Positions 1 through 11,439 of a stretch of DNA of 64,000 nucleotides are shown piece by piece. How positions within the stretch are numbered: position 1 is the stretch's first letter; each line of letters opens with the position of its first letter. The translations under genes and the position numbers were made by a program. Origin of the DNA: Diphasiastrum complanatum (lineage: Eukaryota; Streptophyta; Lycopodiopsida; Lycopodiales; Lycopodiaceae); the NCBI GenBank assembly GCA_029204225.1, contig CM055101.1, forward strand, positions 33,485,683-33,549,682. Direction: 5' to 3'. Below the pieces are notes generated by a model. That model saw only the letters and a program-made list of their open reading frames with translations. It did not search any database and was not told the origin of the DNA.

Positions 1-31
1 CTAATGAATCAGATCAAAACTGATTTCTAAC
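1..31 (-). repeat. End of the left (3') LTR of a non-coding LTR element
   Basis: The first 31 bases match the outer end of the LTR at 4848-5314 exactly. On the minus strand this is the 5' edge of the 3' LTR; the rest lies outside the window. A polypurine tract follows at once on the minus strand (bases 31-41, aagggagagag), as expected at the inner edge of a 3' LTR. Confidence 0.7.
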
Positions 32-3000
32 TCTCTCCCTTAAGCTCAAATGTGATAAGAGTGAAAAACAATAATTTGTAGCAACGTCTGGAGTGTCCAA
101 AAGATGTTATGCTTGTCCTGCTACTCTTTACTTGACTCACACTCAAGCACACGAACAAACCACCAGGTTTGACTCACAAAGTATCATGTAAACACAATGC
201 TTATATAGAGAGTCTACCATACTCTCGTCCAACTGACTCGTCCCCAATCCAACTTGACCACAAGTGGACCACATGAGCGACATGGCTCAAACTGATGAAA
301 TCCCACTACCACCATGAGACTTACATCCTCCATCTATCTAGGCTGACATCCTATCAGACACTTACAAGCACAAACCTGTAAAGCTGACATAAATGAGCGA
401 CTGAGGCTCAACCTGAGGAAATCGTACTGCCACCATAAGATTGCACCCTCACCAGATAAACAGCTAGTAGACAATGACAAGTCAATGAGCATAAAATGAC
501 CACTTTGTTTCACTGTTGCAAATGCACAACCACATAAAACTTCGACTCAGATCTAGACTCCCGTGACAAGGCAACATGCAAGCCCACACACACTTATGCA
601 AACCAACATGAATGATAAAGCGTCAAATACATGACCAAGGCTTGCCCATAAGTGGTATCCTGTCGTACTAACACCTGTGCCACCTGTAGATCTGCTGCTA
701 CACCACTGGTCACCAAATCAGGTCCTCAACCATGGCCTGCACCTGTACCAAGATGCTCTCACGTCCAAGGATATCACATAGATGTCCTCATACATCATCC
801 AAGATCAACCATCTCTAACCAATGAGCGCTCCAAGCCTCATCCCTGATGTATCTCCCAAACAAAGCTATGCTCCAAGCCACTTTGCCTTGACATCCTGTC
901 TAATAAGTCCTGAAAGCTGATCCCCATCCATTCCCCATGCTCCAAGCACAAGAGTCTACCAAGGACTCAATGAATGAGTGTATACAAACCTCACCATAGG
1001 CTAATACCTGAGTAGCTCGCCCACCTCCCAGAGATACTGATGATGATCTGTCTGTCCTACATCCCATGTAGGTTCAACTTTCCATGCTTGACATTGCCAA
1101 CTCTGATTTGACCAGTATATAGGCCTCCCACCAAGGAGCCTATCTCACCAACACATCCATCATGTCAATCCAAACCAAACCAAATGCAAACTAGATCCAC
1201 TATTGTGATGAATAACTCACCCACGATCCATAGTATTTCAAGTAGGATAGCTCTAGAACCTTGTACCATGTACCATCTGATCACCAAGTATCCATTACCC
1301 GCTGATAGCTCCACAAGAATCTGTCCACCTGTAGTGCAACTAGACTCCAACTGGATCTAACCAAAAACTGCATCCTGCTTACCAAATAATAATGGATAGA
1401 AACAACATGTGATGCCAACCTGGAGATCACTATGCATATAACCATGCAACTCACCTGATTACTCGCCAAAGTATCAACTGTCACTCCCTGAACAACCATC
1501 TCCATCCTTGCTGGCTCACAACCATGGGCATGCTGGATCCACATCACCCCATAATGCACTCCATGCCCTCAAGATATGTGCCACCCCAGGTACACTCCAT
1601 GCCATCTACCTCGAAGTAGGCTTGACTCATCCCTAGGTCACCACATGATGTACCAATTAAAGAAAATTGTCCATAAAATGACATATCATACCTGAGAAAT
1701 TGTAGCATCTCCATGAGTGCCACCCCAATGGACTTGTCATCTACATACTATGCTCACCTGATGTCTCCGATCCTGGTCACCATCCTGCTAGACAAGCCGA
1801 ACTCCAAAGCATCACCTGTGCCACCTGGCTCCTAGCATCTGCTTGCTCTCCCTGGCTATGTGCCACCCGACACCATGCCAATGCAAGCATATCCCTGAGT
1901 CGCTGCTCACGGGACACCGAGACTACTATCTCCCTGATCGTACTAAGGTATATGGCTTTGAGTGACTTCCTCTAGGCTTCTCCATGATCTCACCACCTGA
2001 GAATCCGGACCATGAAAATTCCAACACCTGTGCCAAGCCTAGACTCCTGCAAATACAGCCAAATGCTCCAGGTAGCTTATCCACTCACGTGATGGTAGAT
2101 GTCTCCCCATCGATGCCAATGTCCAATGATTGTCCCCCTGCTGTAATGCAAACCTATACTCCCAAATGAGCACACCATGAAGTCCTCGCCATCAGTGTCC
2201 CCTATAGTAGATCGCTAGCAAAACACCCATCATAGTGTTTGCCCTCTGATCACACCTCGTGCGATCTCCATCAGCTCTCCAATCTAGAGCTGGCTCCCAA
2301 AGCTTTACGCTTTTCCCATTTGCGTTTGCAGTGTTCTGATTCCATCATGAATCCCACCTGTACATCCTGTCCATCAAATGACTCAAGTCCAATTTGAAAT
2401 AGCTGCCCCCTGATGATCATCCCATGTCATCCTGCAGTGCTATCCCTACCAAGTATTCCAATGCCATCCACGATCACTAAGATCTGAGCATCTACCCTGT
2501 AGTGCCCACCTGCATTCCCCAAAGGTAGCTCCAAGCTGCTTCTGTGAATGGTTCCAAACCACTCCTTGAGAATACACTGAGATGTGAACTCCAAAGCCAC
2601 CATCAAGTCCGTCACATGATTGTGTATGCCAATATGCCTCCAAGTGAACCTCCGAGATCTTCCATGGCCTAAACCAAATGATCTACACCTTCACTGGAAT
2701 CTGCATCCTTGATGCAATACTGATATGACAAATTGAGTTGACTTACCCAGAATAGGCAGTTGAAGTGTATATCCTTGATGACAAACCTGATACACTGCTC
2801 CACAACTATAATGACTTGATCAAAATCGACTTACCGACTGCAAAACCGCAAAATCATCACACTCACCACTCACCAAGAGCATCCAAAGTGTGATTACTAA
2901 CCCATTCTTCATCCTCCATGTGTCCCACACACAGCTCATCCAATGCAAGTCCATTATCTTGCCCAATGGCTTCTAATTGGCACCACCTCGCTCTTCCATT

Positions 3001-4834
3001 ACCCGTGACCGCCAAGATGTGTGTACCTCCAAGCTAGCCCATATTTTTCTCCAAACGAGAAATTTTCAAGCTACAGATGCGTGTGTCAACCTGACTCGAG
3101 AATACTGTCGCCGATCATGCCTGTGAGAGCGTTCCCCCAAAATGCCACCTGATGTTGGTCGGTTCTTACTCCAAAAGTTGAACCTGATCACTCAAAATTT
3201 TCACCCATAACCGGCATACCATGCCTACCTCTCACATGTGATTGCTTTCCCTCTAAAAATTGTTGCCAATGATGAGTAGTCATGCCACCAAACTGCACTT
3301 CCGTCGCCAAAACTAGCTTTCTCCACACAATTCCGCTACCATTCACCCCCATACCGCATTTACCACTTTCAAACACCATGTTACCCTGTCAGTAGTAAGT
3401 AATAATGATTATAAAGTGATAATGCCTCATTGTACCACCCTGTAGCAAGTTTTACTAGCCAAAAATTGTCCCGAATTTGGCCCTACGGTACCCAAATAAC
3501 GAATGTAGCCCATCACTAAGTCAACCGCACTCCGCTCGATAGAATGGTGACAAAAACTCCTCAAAATTTGTTTCTCCCTGCTCTGTGGCGTCGCTCTGTC
3601 TGCTGGTTCTAAGCAGCCAGTTTTAAGGGTCATTTTGGCCCAAGGATGGCCAAAAAAGATGCCCTCTAGCCAAAGTTATCTCTTTCCAAAGGAATTGCTT
3701 GCAAAATGAACTAATTCTCACAAAGAAGATTTTTAATGAAGAAATTTCAATTATGGACTTTGAGTCCCTTTTAGCATTTCAAACTGAAAATTTTTAATGA
3801 AGAAGAGTTATTTTCTCCCCTTCAGGGCACTTCGGGCCCTTTCAAGCACATCTCTACCGTTAATTTTCATCCAACAGTCCACGACCGTTTTCCAACTTGC
3901 GATCTCATACGTTGATCAACGTGGACCATAATCTAACGGTTGTGTGCAATTACACGCGCTGATCTCATTCCCTCCACACGCTAGGCACTTGGGAACACTA
4001 AAAGACCACTCAATTTGGCGCGCACGAGCTCTGAGCTCCTCCTTCACCTCTCTCTCCTCTTCACGAGCTTCCAAACTCCATACCTAGGGTTTCTTGGATG
4101 TCCATGTTGATCGATCCAACATCTTGCTCCCTCCATGGCCAGTAGCGGCCATCTTTAGCCTAGGTCGCACTGCCAAGGCGCCCACCTTCAGCTATTAACA
4201 GCTCAAAAACATATTTTCAATAGATAGAAATCAAGACTTTTTGCCCTGCAAACCCTAGTCATGAGGAAGAAGAGGTCTTCTTGGGCATTTCTCAGTCTTT
4301 TACTGAGATTTTTCTTGCAGCTGCCTACCTCACAGAGGTCGCCCTACCTCAAGGCATTTGATGCAATTTACAGCTCCTCGTTTGGTACCCAATTGACTGC
4401 AAACAGTCTGCTTTTCTAAGAAATCCGCATATAGCTCATAGAATTGGAAAATTCCTCAATTTCTCAGTTTCTCACCAAATTTGACCCTGTAAATTTCTAT
4501 GGCTCGCTTTGTCACTGCTCTTTGCATAATCATGCAAGCCCCGTTGTGCCAAATGGCCATCCACACAGTGAATTATGAGGCCACCATCGATGATTTTCCT
4601 GAAACCACCAAAACTGCAAGATTTTTTCATGAATTCTCCCTCGAATCCACCTACGACAATCGTTCTGATCTTTCCCGAAGCTTCAATCAAAGGAACTTTG
4701 CTGTCTCAAGCAATCCGGACTACCTATACCCTGTATGGAGTCCTCTCTCATGAGACACTTTGAGTGCTATTTCTCTTGGTGACAGATGCTATCCCATAGC
4801 TCCATCGGATCGTGCATACTTGCTACACCCTGTA
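32..4834 (-). mobile_element. Internal region of a large non-coding LTR retrotransposon derivative (LARD-like)
   Basis: A 4.8-kb region lies between a polypurine tract (31-41) and a primer-binding site (4835-4846), so it is the interior of a minus-strand LTR element. I find no gag, protease, integrase or reverse transcriptase motif on either strand, and no open frame longer than about 90 codons. LTRs, PBS and PPT with a long non-coding interior is the definition of a LARD, a non-autonomous element that depends on proteins of another element. A related segment (3459-4050) recurs at 8456-9036. An autonomous element decayed beyond recognition is the alternative. Confidence 0.55.
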
Positions 4835-4846
4835 GCTCTGATACCA
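4835..4846 (-). other. Primer-binding site (initiator Met-tRNA)
   Basis: The minus strand reads TGGTATCAGAGC, the standard plant retroelement PBS complementary to the 3' end of initiator Met-tRNA. It starts one base after the LTR at 4848-5314 and fixes the element on the minus strand. Confidence 0.85.
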
Positions 4847-4847
4847 A

Positions 4848-5314
4848 GTTAAAATTCCGATGGAATCTAGTGCAGTATGCAGATCACATCACACAATCAC
4901 CATAGCCACTCCTCATAAGCTCTCAAAGATAGCACAACAAAAGTTATTAGATATCAAAGAGACACTGTACATGTAGAGTATTCACAAACTACATGAAAAG
5001 ACAAGTGTCCTAAAATTGTCTACCACCTATCAAACTAAGGTCAGGCCCAATATGGCCAAATTAGACTGAAAAACTTGGGACATGCCCCCAAGTATAGCAA
5101 GTACTGTAAATAACTCTGTACAGGCTAATTCTTCCTATGTGTGGCTACTCGGCTAACCCAAGTAGCTGGCTACAGGATCAGTGCCCGATCAATATATCCT
5201 AACAGATCACGTCCCGATCACAACCATATATAGTAAACCACATAAGCTGTACAATAATTACATCATCACATTTAGAGCTTATACTAATGAATCAGATCAA
5301 AACTGATTTCTAAC
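4848..5314 (-). repeat. Right (5') LTR of the LARD-like element
   Basis: A 467-bp LTR bounded inside by the PBS and outside by the 31-base sequence also found at the left window edge. Its ends read GTTAG...TTAAC on the minus strand, an inverted repeat but not the usual TG...CA. The right flank continues directly as a coding frame, so the element landed inside an older coding sequence. Confidence 0.7.
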
Positions 5315-6014
5315 TTTTCACTGGCCTCAGGAATTAGGAACTTCAACTACAATTGTCGAACCTTCAAATCTCCCTCGAGATAATGATTTATTGGAGCTTG
5401 TGCAAGGTGAGGGACGTGAAATTTATGTGGTCTCAAGGAAGAATAGGCAAAGTGTAAAAGCTGCAAAATTAAAAAGGTGCGGTGATTTGAATGAAATCCA
5501 AATTGGAAGCCTTGTTGCACTTCTAGCTTCAGAAAACAATGAAGGACATCCATTTTGGATTGCCAAAGTACTTGATTTCATTCAAAATAGCAATCAGACA
5601 AAAGTACTATGTGTCGATTTGTTGCGCACCACTTCAACGAATGCTTTTTTGGGAAGGTAGGAACTTGAAATGTTGCATGTAGATCCAAAGGGAAAGAAAA
5701 AACGATTGCCAAAGAACCAACAGAGGGTTGATGATTTGAATTTACAAGATGTAGACGTTTTGGCGTTTAGTTTTGAGTTAACAATGACCAATCATCTATG
5801 AAAGTCAACTATAGCCATACTGAATGAACTACTTGGATTAATGAGACAACCATTGTCATCAACTCGTCAGCAACAGAGAAAAGTTGACTTACAAGGTTTT
5901 CTATCAACATTGGATGCGGATTTTGAGGACGGTATGCTGGTGGACTCTGATGAAAAAGACGGGTCTTCCACCTCATCGGCTGAAAACGAGTGTTCAAAAT
6001 ATGTCAAGTTCTGA
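5315..6014 (+). pseudogene. Interrupted coding remnant with a Tudor/BAH-like domain
   Basis: One frame runs from the LTR edge to the stop at 6012-6014, about 230 codons, broken only by TAG at 5658 and TGA near 5800. Codons between the stops stay protein-like: charged, with a basic GKKKR segment near 5690 and an acidic serine-rich tail near 5940. The stretch GSLVALLASE...PFWIAKVLDF resembles small beta-barrel reader domains (Tudor, chromo or BAH type) found in plant transposon and chromatin proteins; this is a pattern judgement. The frame begins at the LTR junction, so the upstream part probably lies left of the window. I do not recognise the family. Confidence 0.45.
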
Positions 6015-6243
6015 ATTGAGAGGCATCAGTGAAAATTCCTTAAAAAATGTACTTTGAAAAATATATACACATAATATAATTTACCTTTTGTATTTTAATG
6101 GTGTTTGGATTTTCAAAAATCATGTGTTGGCCTAAAACTAGGACCAATATGGAAAAAACCCTTTTGAAGTATTGTTTGGAAGAAGGATGAGTGTCAACTT
6201 TTTCAAAACTTTTGGATGTATTTGATATATCAACATCACTCTT

Positions 6244-6600
6244 GATGATAGAACCAAGTAGGATCCATCTTCAAAGAAAGGTGTGTCTGTTGGCTATAGT
6301 GAGGTAAGCAAGGCTTACAAAGTTTACATTTCTTCAACAAGGAAAGTGTTCATTTGGAGAGATGTCATTTTTTATGAAGGAAGTTTTCCAAAAGCTTCTT
6401 CAAATGGTGATGTGGATATTGGATCTAACATTCTTGATGTTGATGTTGTGGTGCCTACTTCAAATCAAAAGCCAAGGAGGACATCAAGAGAAAGGTAACA
6501 ACCTTTGAGACTCACATAAAGGACATTTTCAAGATTCATCCTTTTGGATGATCCCAAATATAATGGAATAGTACCTACACCAGTTATCCTATACTCTTGA
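6244..6600 (+). pseudogene. Copia integrase C-terminal/linker fragment
   Basis: The plus strand encodes DPSSKKGVSVGY followed by SKAYKVYI and VFIWRDVIFYE. This is the conserved end of the copia integrase, where the protein continues into the variable linker before reverse transcriptase; RRTSRER is the usual basic linker end. One stop precedes the motif and another ends the run at 6498. After it come degenerate linker-like codons. The fragment abuts an opposite-strand gag fragment near 6600, so two copia pieces were joined here. Confidence 0.75.
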
Positions 6601-6619
6601 TCACTAGCTATAAAAATAA

Positions 6620-7645
6620 ACTTTTAAACATCATAGAGAGTAGAGTGTGAAAGTAGTCATTTTGGAAATTCATGTGGGAGCTAGCCCCACTATCAATTCC
6701 CCCAAGTTTCACTTGTGTTGGATTTGGATGATGGTGTTGAGTTGGATGCCATTGAGGATGATTCTTCTTCATCCTCTCCTCCTCTTGATGTGCAATGTTG
6801 CTTTTTTTGTTTTCTTGTGCCTTCTTCTTCTTGAAACATTCTGATGCAAAGTGTCCCTTCTTTCCACAAAAGAAGCACTTGTACTTGGTTTTGTCTATCT
6901 CCTTCTTGCCCTTTGAGCTTGATGATGCATCCTCTTCCTTGGCCTCCTTTTGATGATTCTTCGTGGATCCAGTGGTTTTCTTCTTTCATTTGAATGAGAA
7001 ATTTGCTTTCTCATCTCCATCATGCAGTGACAAGGAGTTCATTCTAGACTTTGTGTGGAGCATCCTACCTCTTCAGCCACGAGTACACTATGAAGTTTTT
7101 CAATTATAGGCAAAGTGTCTTGGATGGCAAAGCTTTGGACCAAATTTGTGAATTCATCACCTAGACCATTAAGGACCACTTGGACAAGCTCATTACCTTG
7201 AGTCCTCTCTCCAATAGAGGCTAACTCTTTTTGCACATAATCTTGTGCATTTTTCTCACTTCTTCTTAGGCTTTGCAAATTTGAATTTGATTTCTAATCA
7301 TGAGGACTCTAGAAGTGTTATTGTATTCATAAATGGATTTCAATGAATCCCATGCCTCTTTGTCCGATGTACAAGAAGAGACTTCTTTCAAAAGATCATT
7401 ACTAACATTTATTTTAATGCAATGAAGTGCTAGCCTAGATTTCTTCTTGTATCTAATCAATTCTTGTGCACCAAGAGGTTCATCCTCTTTTTTGAACACA
7501 ATTCATAGAGGTCTTGGAGCACCATTAGTGACTCCATCCTCACCTTCCAAATGGAATAGTTTTCAGAGTTTAGTCTCTCACTAGTTTCTAGAAGGAAAGC
7601 ACCAATTGCTCCCATCTCACTAATGAATTCTACAAACAAATGCAC
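6620..7645 (-). pseudogene. Copia gag and protease fragment
   Basis: Reading leftward, the frames give a copia Gag: NYSIWKVRMESLMVLQDL near the start, ALHCIKINVSNDLLKEV and AWDSLKSIYEY in the middle, a zinc knuckle CFFCGKKGHFASEC near 6850-6890 (CX2CX4HX4C), then the retropepsin site GIDSGASSHM near 6670. It is split by several frameshifts and stops (near 7500, 7270 and 6990), so it is inactive. It is clearly the same kind of Gag as in the complete element at 20.7-26.9 kb but diverged. It ends just after the protease active site. Confidence 0.85.
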
Positions 7646-7649
7646 AATA

Positions 7650-8455
7650 AATTGGTTTTGATTTGATCCTATAAATTCATAAAGGTCTCTCTTGTAGTGA
7701 TTCTCTCAAATTTGGCTTCTAGCCCTCTCAATGGGCTTCTAGCCACGGCTCTAGCACTTCCTCTCAAAGATGAAATGAAGATGAGATGAGATTCTATCAA
7801 GCTACAATAAAAACAGGTCAAGTTTGGCTATTTTTGTCCACAAAAAATGGCTAAACACTTGTACTTTATTCTTAATGGTTTTTCAAGACCTATTAAACAC
7901 TTGAAGAGGGCTTGATCCCAACCTTAATCAATTAGATTCAATAACACAAAGTCAAATCCAATCAATGGCATGAAAACATTGATGCTTTTGCCTAGATCTA
8001 GCACCAAAAAACTCATCAAGGTCTATCACTATGATGTTTTATGAATCTAATGAAAAATGGAAATTATTTCTAGGTACAGGATTGTCCACACGTGTGAACA
8101 ATACAGATTCTAACCCTGATTATATTTTATCCACAAATTTCTACTCTTACATCCGATTTTTAGTAGGCCTTCCAAGATGAGCTTTTTGGATCAGAACTTG
8201 CTAATTTTGAATTGTACACAAGATTAATGATTTCCTCCTGTACCTCGCTGTAGTACCATGTCAAAGTATAGTACTTTTGGACCTTGAGTCCATTAATGAC
8301 TCACAAGAGTGATTGATTAATGGATCATGAAAGAAATGCAAACTAGACACACAAAATTGAGATCTAGATTGACAATTTTGCATGCATCACTTACCTACCT
8401 AACTTCCTACAAATTAGCCTACCCTAACTACTAATTTCTTACAAATCTGCTAAGC
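7650..8455. other. Non-coding stretch upstream of the copia gag fragment
   Basis: No reading frame or RNA gene is recognisable. It lies upstream of the minus-strand gag and probably includes that element's leader and LTR remains. A sequence near 8000 (TTGGTGCTAGATC on the minus strand) sits where a PBS would be but is not a standard tRNA match I can assert. Confidence 0.35.
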
Positions 8456-9036
8456 CAAAAATTGTCCCAAATTTGGCCCTACGGTACCCAAATGACAAAT
8501 GTAGCCCATCACTAGGTCACCTGCACTCCGCTCAATGGAATGGTCATGTGAATCCCCCCAAAATGTCTTTCTCCCTGCACTGTGATGTCGCTCTATCCAC
8601 TGGCTCTAAGCAGCTAGTTTCAGGGGTCATTTTGGCCCAAGCATGGGCAAAAAAGATGCCCTCTAGCTTTAGTTAGGCCCTTCCAAAAAATGCCCTTGCA
8701 AAATGAATTGAAACTTCGCTTTGAAGTTTTTTTTAATGAAGAAATGTGACTTTAAAAGTTGGGTCCTTTCAATGCACTTCCCATTGAAAATTTTTAATGA
8801 AGAAACTTTATTTTGGCCCTTCAAGTCCTTTCACAACCCATCTAATGGCTTAATCCAATCATGTGGTCCACATCAAGCTTTCATTCTACCACAGATTTGC
8901 GCCCACTCCGAATCCGACGATCACAACTCGTTTGGTGCGTTCAGCCTTCCTCCATCTTATGCTAGGCCCAAAAGACAGTACATGCCAATCCCGACTTAGC
9001 GCGCGCGAGCTACTCTGAGCTCCTCCATGACCTCTT
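8456..9036 (-). repeat. Second partial copy of the LARD-like internal segment
   Basis: Bases 8456-9036 align along their length with 3459-4050: both contain ttggccctacggtaccc, the cagcagg-type segment and the gcgcgc...gagctcctcc end, with scattered substitutions and small indels. The alignment stops abruptly at both ends. The two copies show that this non-coding sequence is dispersed. Confidence 0.7.
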
Positions 9037-9360
9037 TGTTGGAAATTAAGTCCACAGTTGTCTCCTTGGTGAATGAGTAATTTCTATTTCAATATTCTTC
9101 CTGCACGTTTATTGATTGTTGATCTAGGGTAAGGTGAAACCGACTTTGGTTCTACGTCTGCTCATCTTATACCTACAAGAATCACAACTTAGATAGCCAA
9201 ATTATTTGAAGAACGTCTACAACGGACTTTCGACTGATTTCTAGCAAAGGGTAACCAATCCTATCATATTTCAAATTCAGATGTTAAGTTCAATAACTTG
9301 AAGATCATTGAAGACTTGGCCATCTTCAAAAACTTCCACGGATTAGCATTTAGAACAACT

Positions 9361-9468
9361 CTGCAGAAATACACTAAGTGTCGCAACAGTCTACAGAAGT
9401 ACACTAAGTGTCGCAACAGTCTGTAGAAATATACGAAGTGTCACAATAGTCTACAGAAATGAACTATG
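9361..9468 (+). repeat. 30-bp minisatellite, 3.6 units
   Basis: Three consecutive 30-base units begin ctgcagaaat, ctacagaagt and ctgtagaaat, each containing a version of acactaagtgtcgcaacagt, followed by a partial fourth. The same array is present in inverted orientation around 34940-35045, so it belongs to repeat A. Confidence 0.9.
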
Positions 9469-9477
9469 TTTTTTTTT

Positions 9478-9700
9478 GCAGTGTCGGGTTTTTCCAGTAT
9501 GTGATAGTGTCGGCTTTTTCCGAAATGCCACTGTGTCGACTTTTTCCAAAATGCAATAGTGTTGGCTTTTTCCAAAATGCGACAATGTCGACTTTTCCCG
9601 AAAAGCGACACTTCAGCATAGTTGAACAGTTCAACCTTCTTGCAACAGTGTCAACTTTTTTGCACTTTCTCGAAAAATGCGACACTTGTCTTCAGCATCT
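9478..9700 (+). repeat. Degenerate tandem array of about 30-bp tgtcg...ttttcc units
   Basis: Successive units contain gtgtcgg(c)tttttccgaaatgc-type sequence separated by about 30 bases. They degrade toward the right. The counterpart lies in inverted orientation around 34780-34940. Confidence 0.65.
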
Positions 9701-10029
9701 TCCTTTCAACTATTTTGAAGAAGTTAAGCTGTTTTTAAGGGCACCTTCACATTTTTAAGGGCACTGTCAACTTTTTCGCAAAATCCCGAATAAAGAAAAA
9801 AATCCCGACAGTCGTCTACTTTCAACGAGGAACGTTCCATGCACTTCTCAGAATTTGCGAAGTGAGAGAAAGCCACTTCACGTAAAATGCGAAGTGACAT
9901 ATTTGTAGCGTCCCCGTCCGCGTCACCATTCTCTGAGTCATTGACCATATATACCATGTATAGTTGTCACACAAGCCAAAAACTTCCAAGTACAACGACT
10001 TACCTAATTAGGTGACAAATATTTACTAT

Positions 10030-10345
10030 AATTAATACATGGATGAATTCTATAAATGGATCATTCAGGCACACTCTACGTGATGTTCCATCCATGAGAC
10101 GAATGATTTTGAGCCTCCCAATTACGTCGCCATTCTGGTTGTAACTGCTATTTTGTTGTGCTTCAGTGTAATATTGAAGATATCACTCTGACTACATGCA
10201 CTAGAGTCGGAAATCTTTACATACTCTCCAATTCAGTTGCATTAGCTAGCATCTCTCATGAAAATGTAAACGGTAATGCTATTTTGTGGCATAGTCGATT
10301 TGGACACGTGAATACAAGAAACATCGTTTAAGCAATTTTGGAAAA
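10030..10345 (+). pseudogene. Copia-A protease/GAG-pre-integrase fragment
   Basis: After a degenerate protease-like start near 10050, the plus strand encodes GNLYILSNSVALASISHENV and then AILWHSRFGHVNTRNIV, the GAG-pre-integrase signature (LWHxRxGHxN) of copia polyproteins. A TAA follows near 10329. Matching sequence of the same family is at 35274-35805 (minus) and 38344-38700 (plus). Confidence 0.75.
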
Positions 10346-11430
10346 ATCCCGAATTCCATTCTTTGCATAAAACATGAAATTTGATTTCTTATTTGTTTCT
10401 TCATACTATTTGCACATGTTTTTTGTTTGGAGATTGATTGAAAAAAGGTAATCCTTTTATACATCTCTCTTAATCATTTTATGTTGACTCTATGGTTTGT
10501 GCATGGATAACATTTTATTTTTATATGTCACTCTTAACCAAAGTTGAAAACTATAGACATCAAAAACATCATACAATATTTTCGAGTTATACTATTAGCA
10601 AAATTATGATTTGTGGACTTTTTTTTATGCTAAGCAACTGGCCGGTTGTAGTCAACAACTCTATCCATACACTCCCACTATGATTTGTGGTCATATTTTA
10701 ACACCAAGCACCATTTTGATTTAATGAATTCATAAATGCTTTATCTTGAAGTGTTTATGTGTTTTAAAAATAGTTCAATTTTGTTTGTTTTTCTTTCAAC
10801 TTGAGCACATCTCAAGTTTTCAATTGCACCATTGAATTATTTTTAGCTAGTTTATATCACAATTTACAATGAATGAAGCTTTTTGGTGGATGTTATGTTC
10901 TCTTTTTTGAAATCTCACTGGATAAATTTCTCTTTTATATATGGACATTGTGAAATTTCTAAAAAAATTGATGCATTTGCCAAATGTAATTGCTATATAT
11001 TTTATTAAAATAGTAATCATATTGTAACAACAAATCATGTTTATATCATGAGTCAAAGTATAAAAAAAATTGTGTACACACATCTTTACCCTCCAGTAAA
11101 GAAACCAACAATTATTGACTACATGATTTCATTTAATTATGTTACAAACTTTTATTGAGTTGCAATTTATAGGTTTTGAGGTGCATGTGATAACCTTCAT
11201 GATTATTTGGATTTAATTTCTCACTTGATTATAATTGTGCAATTATAAATGTATAACTTTAATAGCTAGAACATAAACAAAAGACAAAATTGTTAATGCA
11301 TGTGCAAGGTATTGGCTTTTGTTGTGATTGTATAATTATGAATGTATATTATTAATAGTTGAAACACAAACAAAAAAACAAAATTGATAACATATGTGCA
11401 ATGTATTTGGATTTTGTTGTAACTAACGCA
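10346..11430. other. AT-rich DNA without a recognisable gene
   Basis: About 1.1 kb of AT-rich sequence. Short open frames on both strands have the composition expected by chance. Similar 40-60 bp stretches (gtgcaa..tattggcttttgttgtg and relatives) recur near 11300 and 11400. Confidence 0.5.
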
Positions 11431-11439
11431 TGATTTACA

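Larger units (their letters stand above)
9090..10038 (+). repeat. Dispersed repeat 'A' with internal minisatellite
   Basis: This segment recurs in inverted orientation at 34590-35270 (its first part) and in direct orientation at 38179-38343 (its last part, from gccacttcac to taattaatacat). The two recurrences are the two sides of a copia-B insertion. Features are a 30-bp tandem array, a longer array of tgtcgac/ttttccgaaa units and AT-rich DNA at the end. It has no coding frame. It precedes copia-A protease sequence at 10.04 kb, so it may be an LTR or leader of that family. Confidence 0.6.

Noticed and set aside
1165-3633. Short minus-strand frames of 60-90 codons in the first 5 kb
   Set aside because: None has a recognisable motif and they overlap each other in different registers within the non-coding element.
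9361-9468. 30-bp repeats as a CRISPR array
   Set aside because: The units are contiguous without spacers, and the DNA is a plant nuclear repeat present in a second copy.
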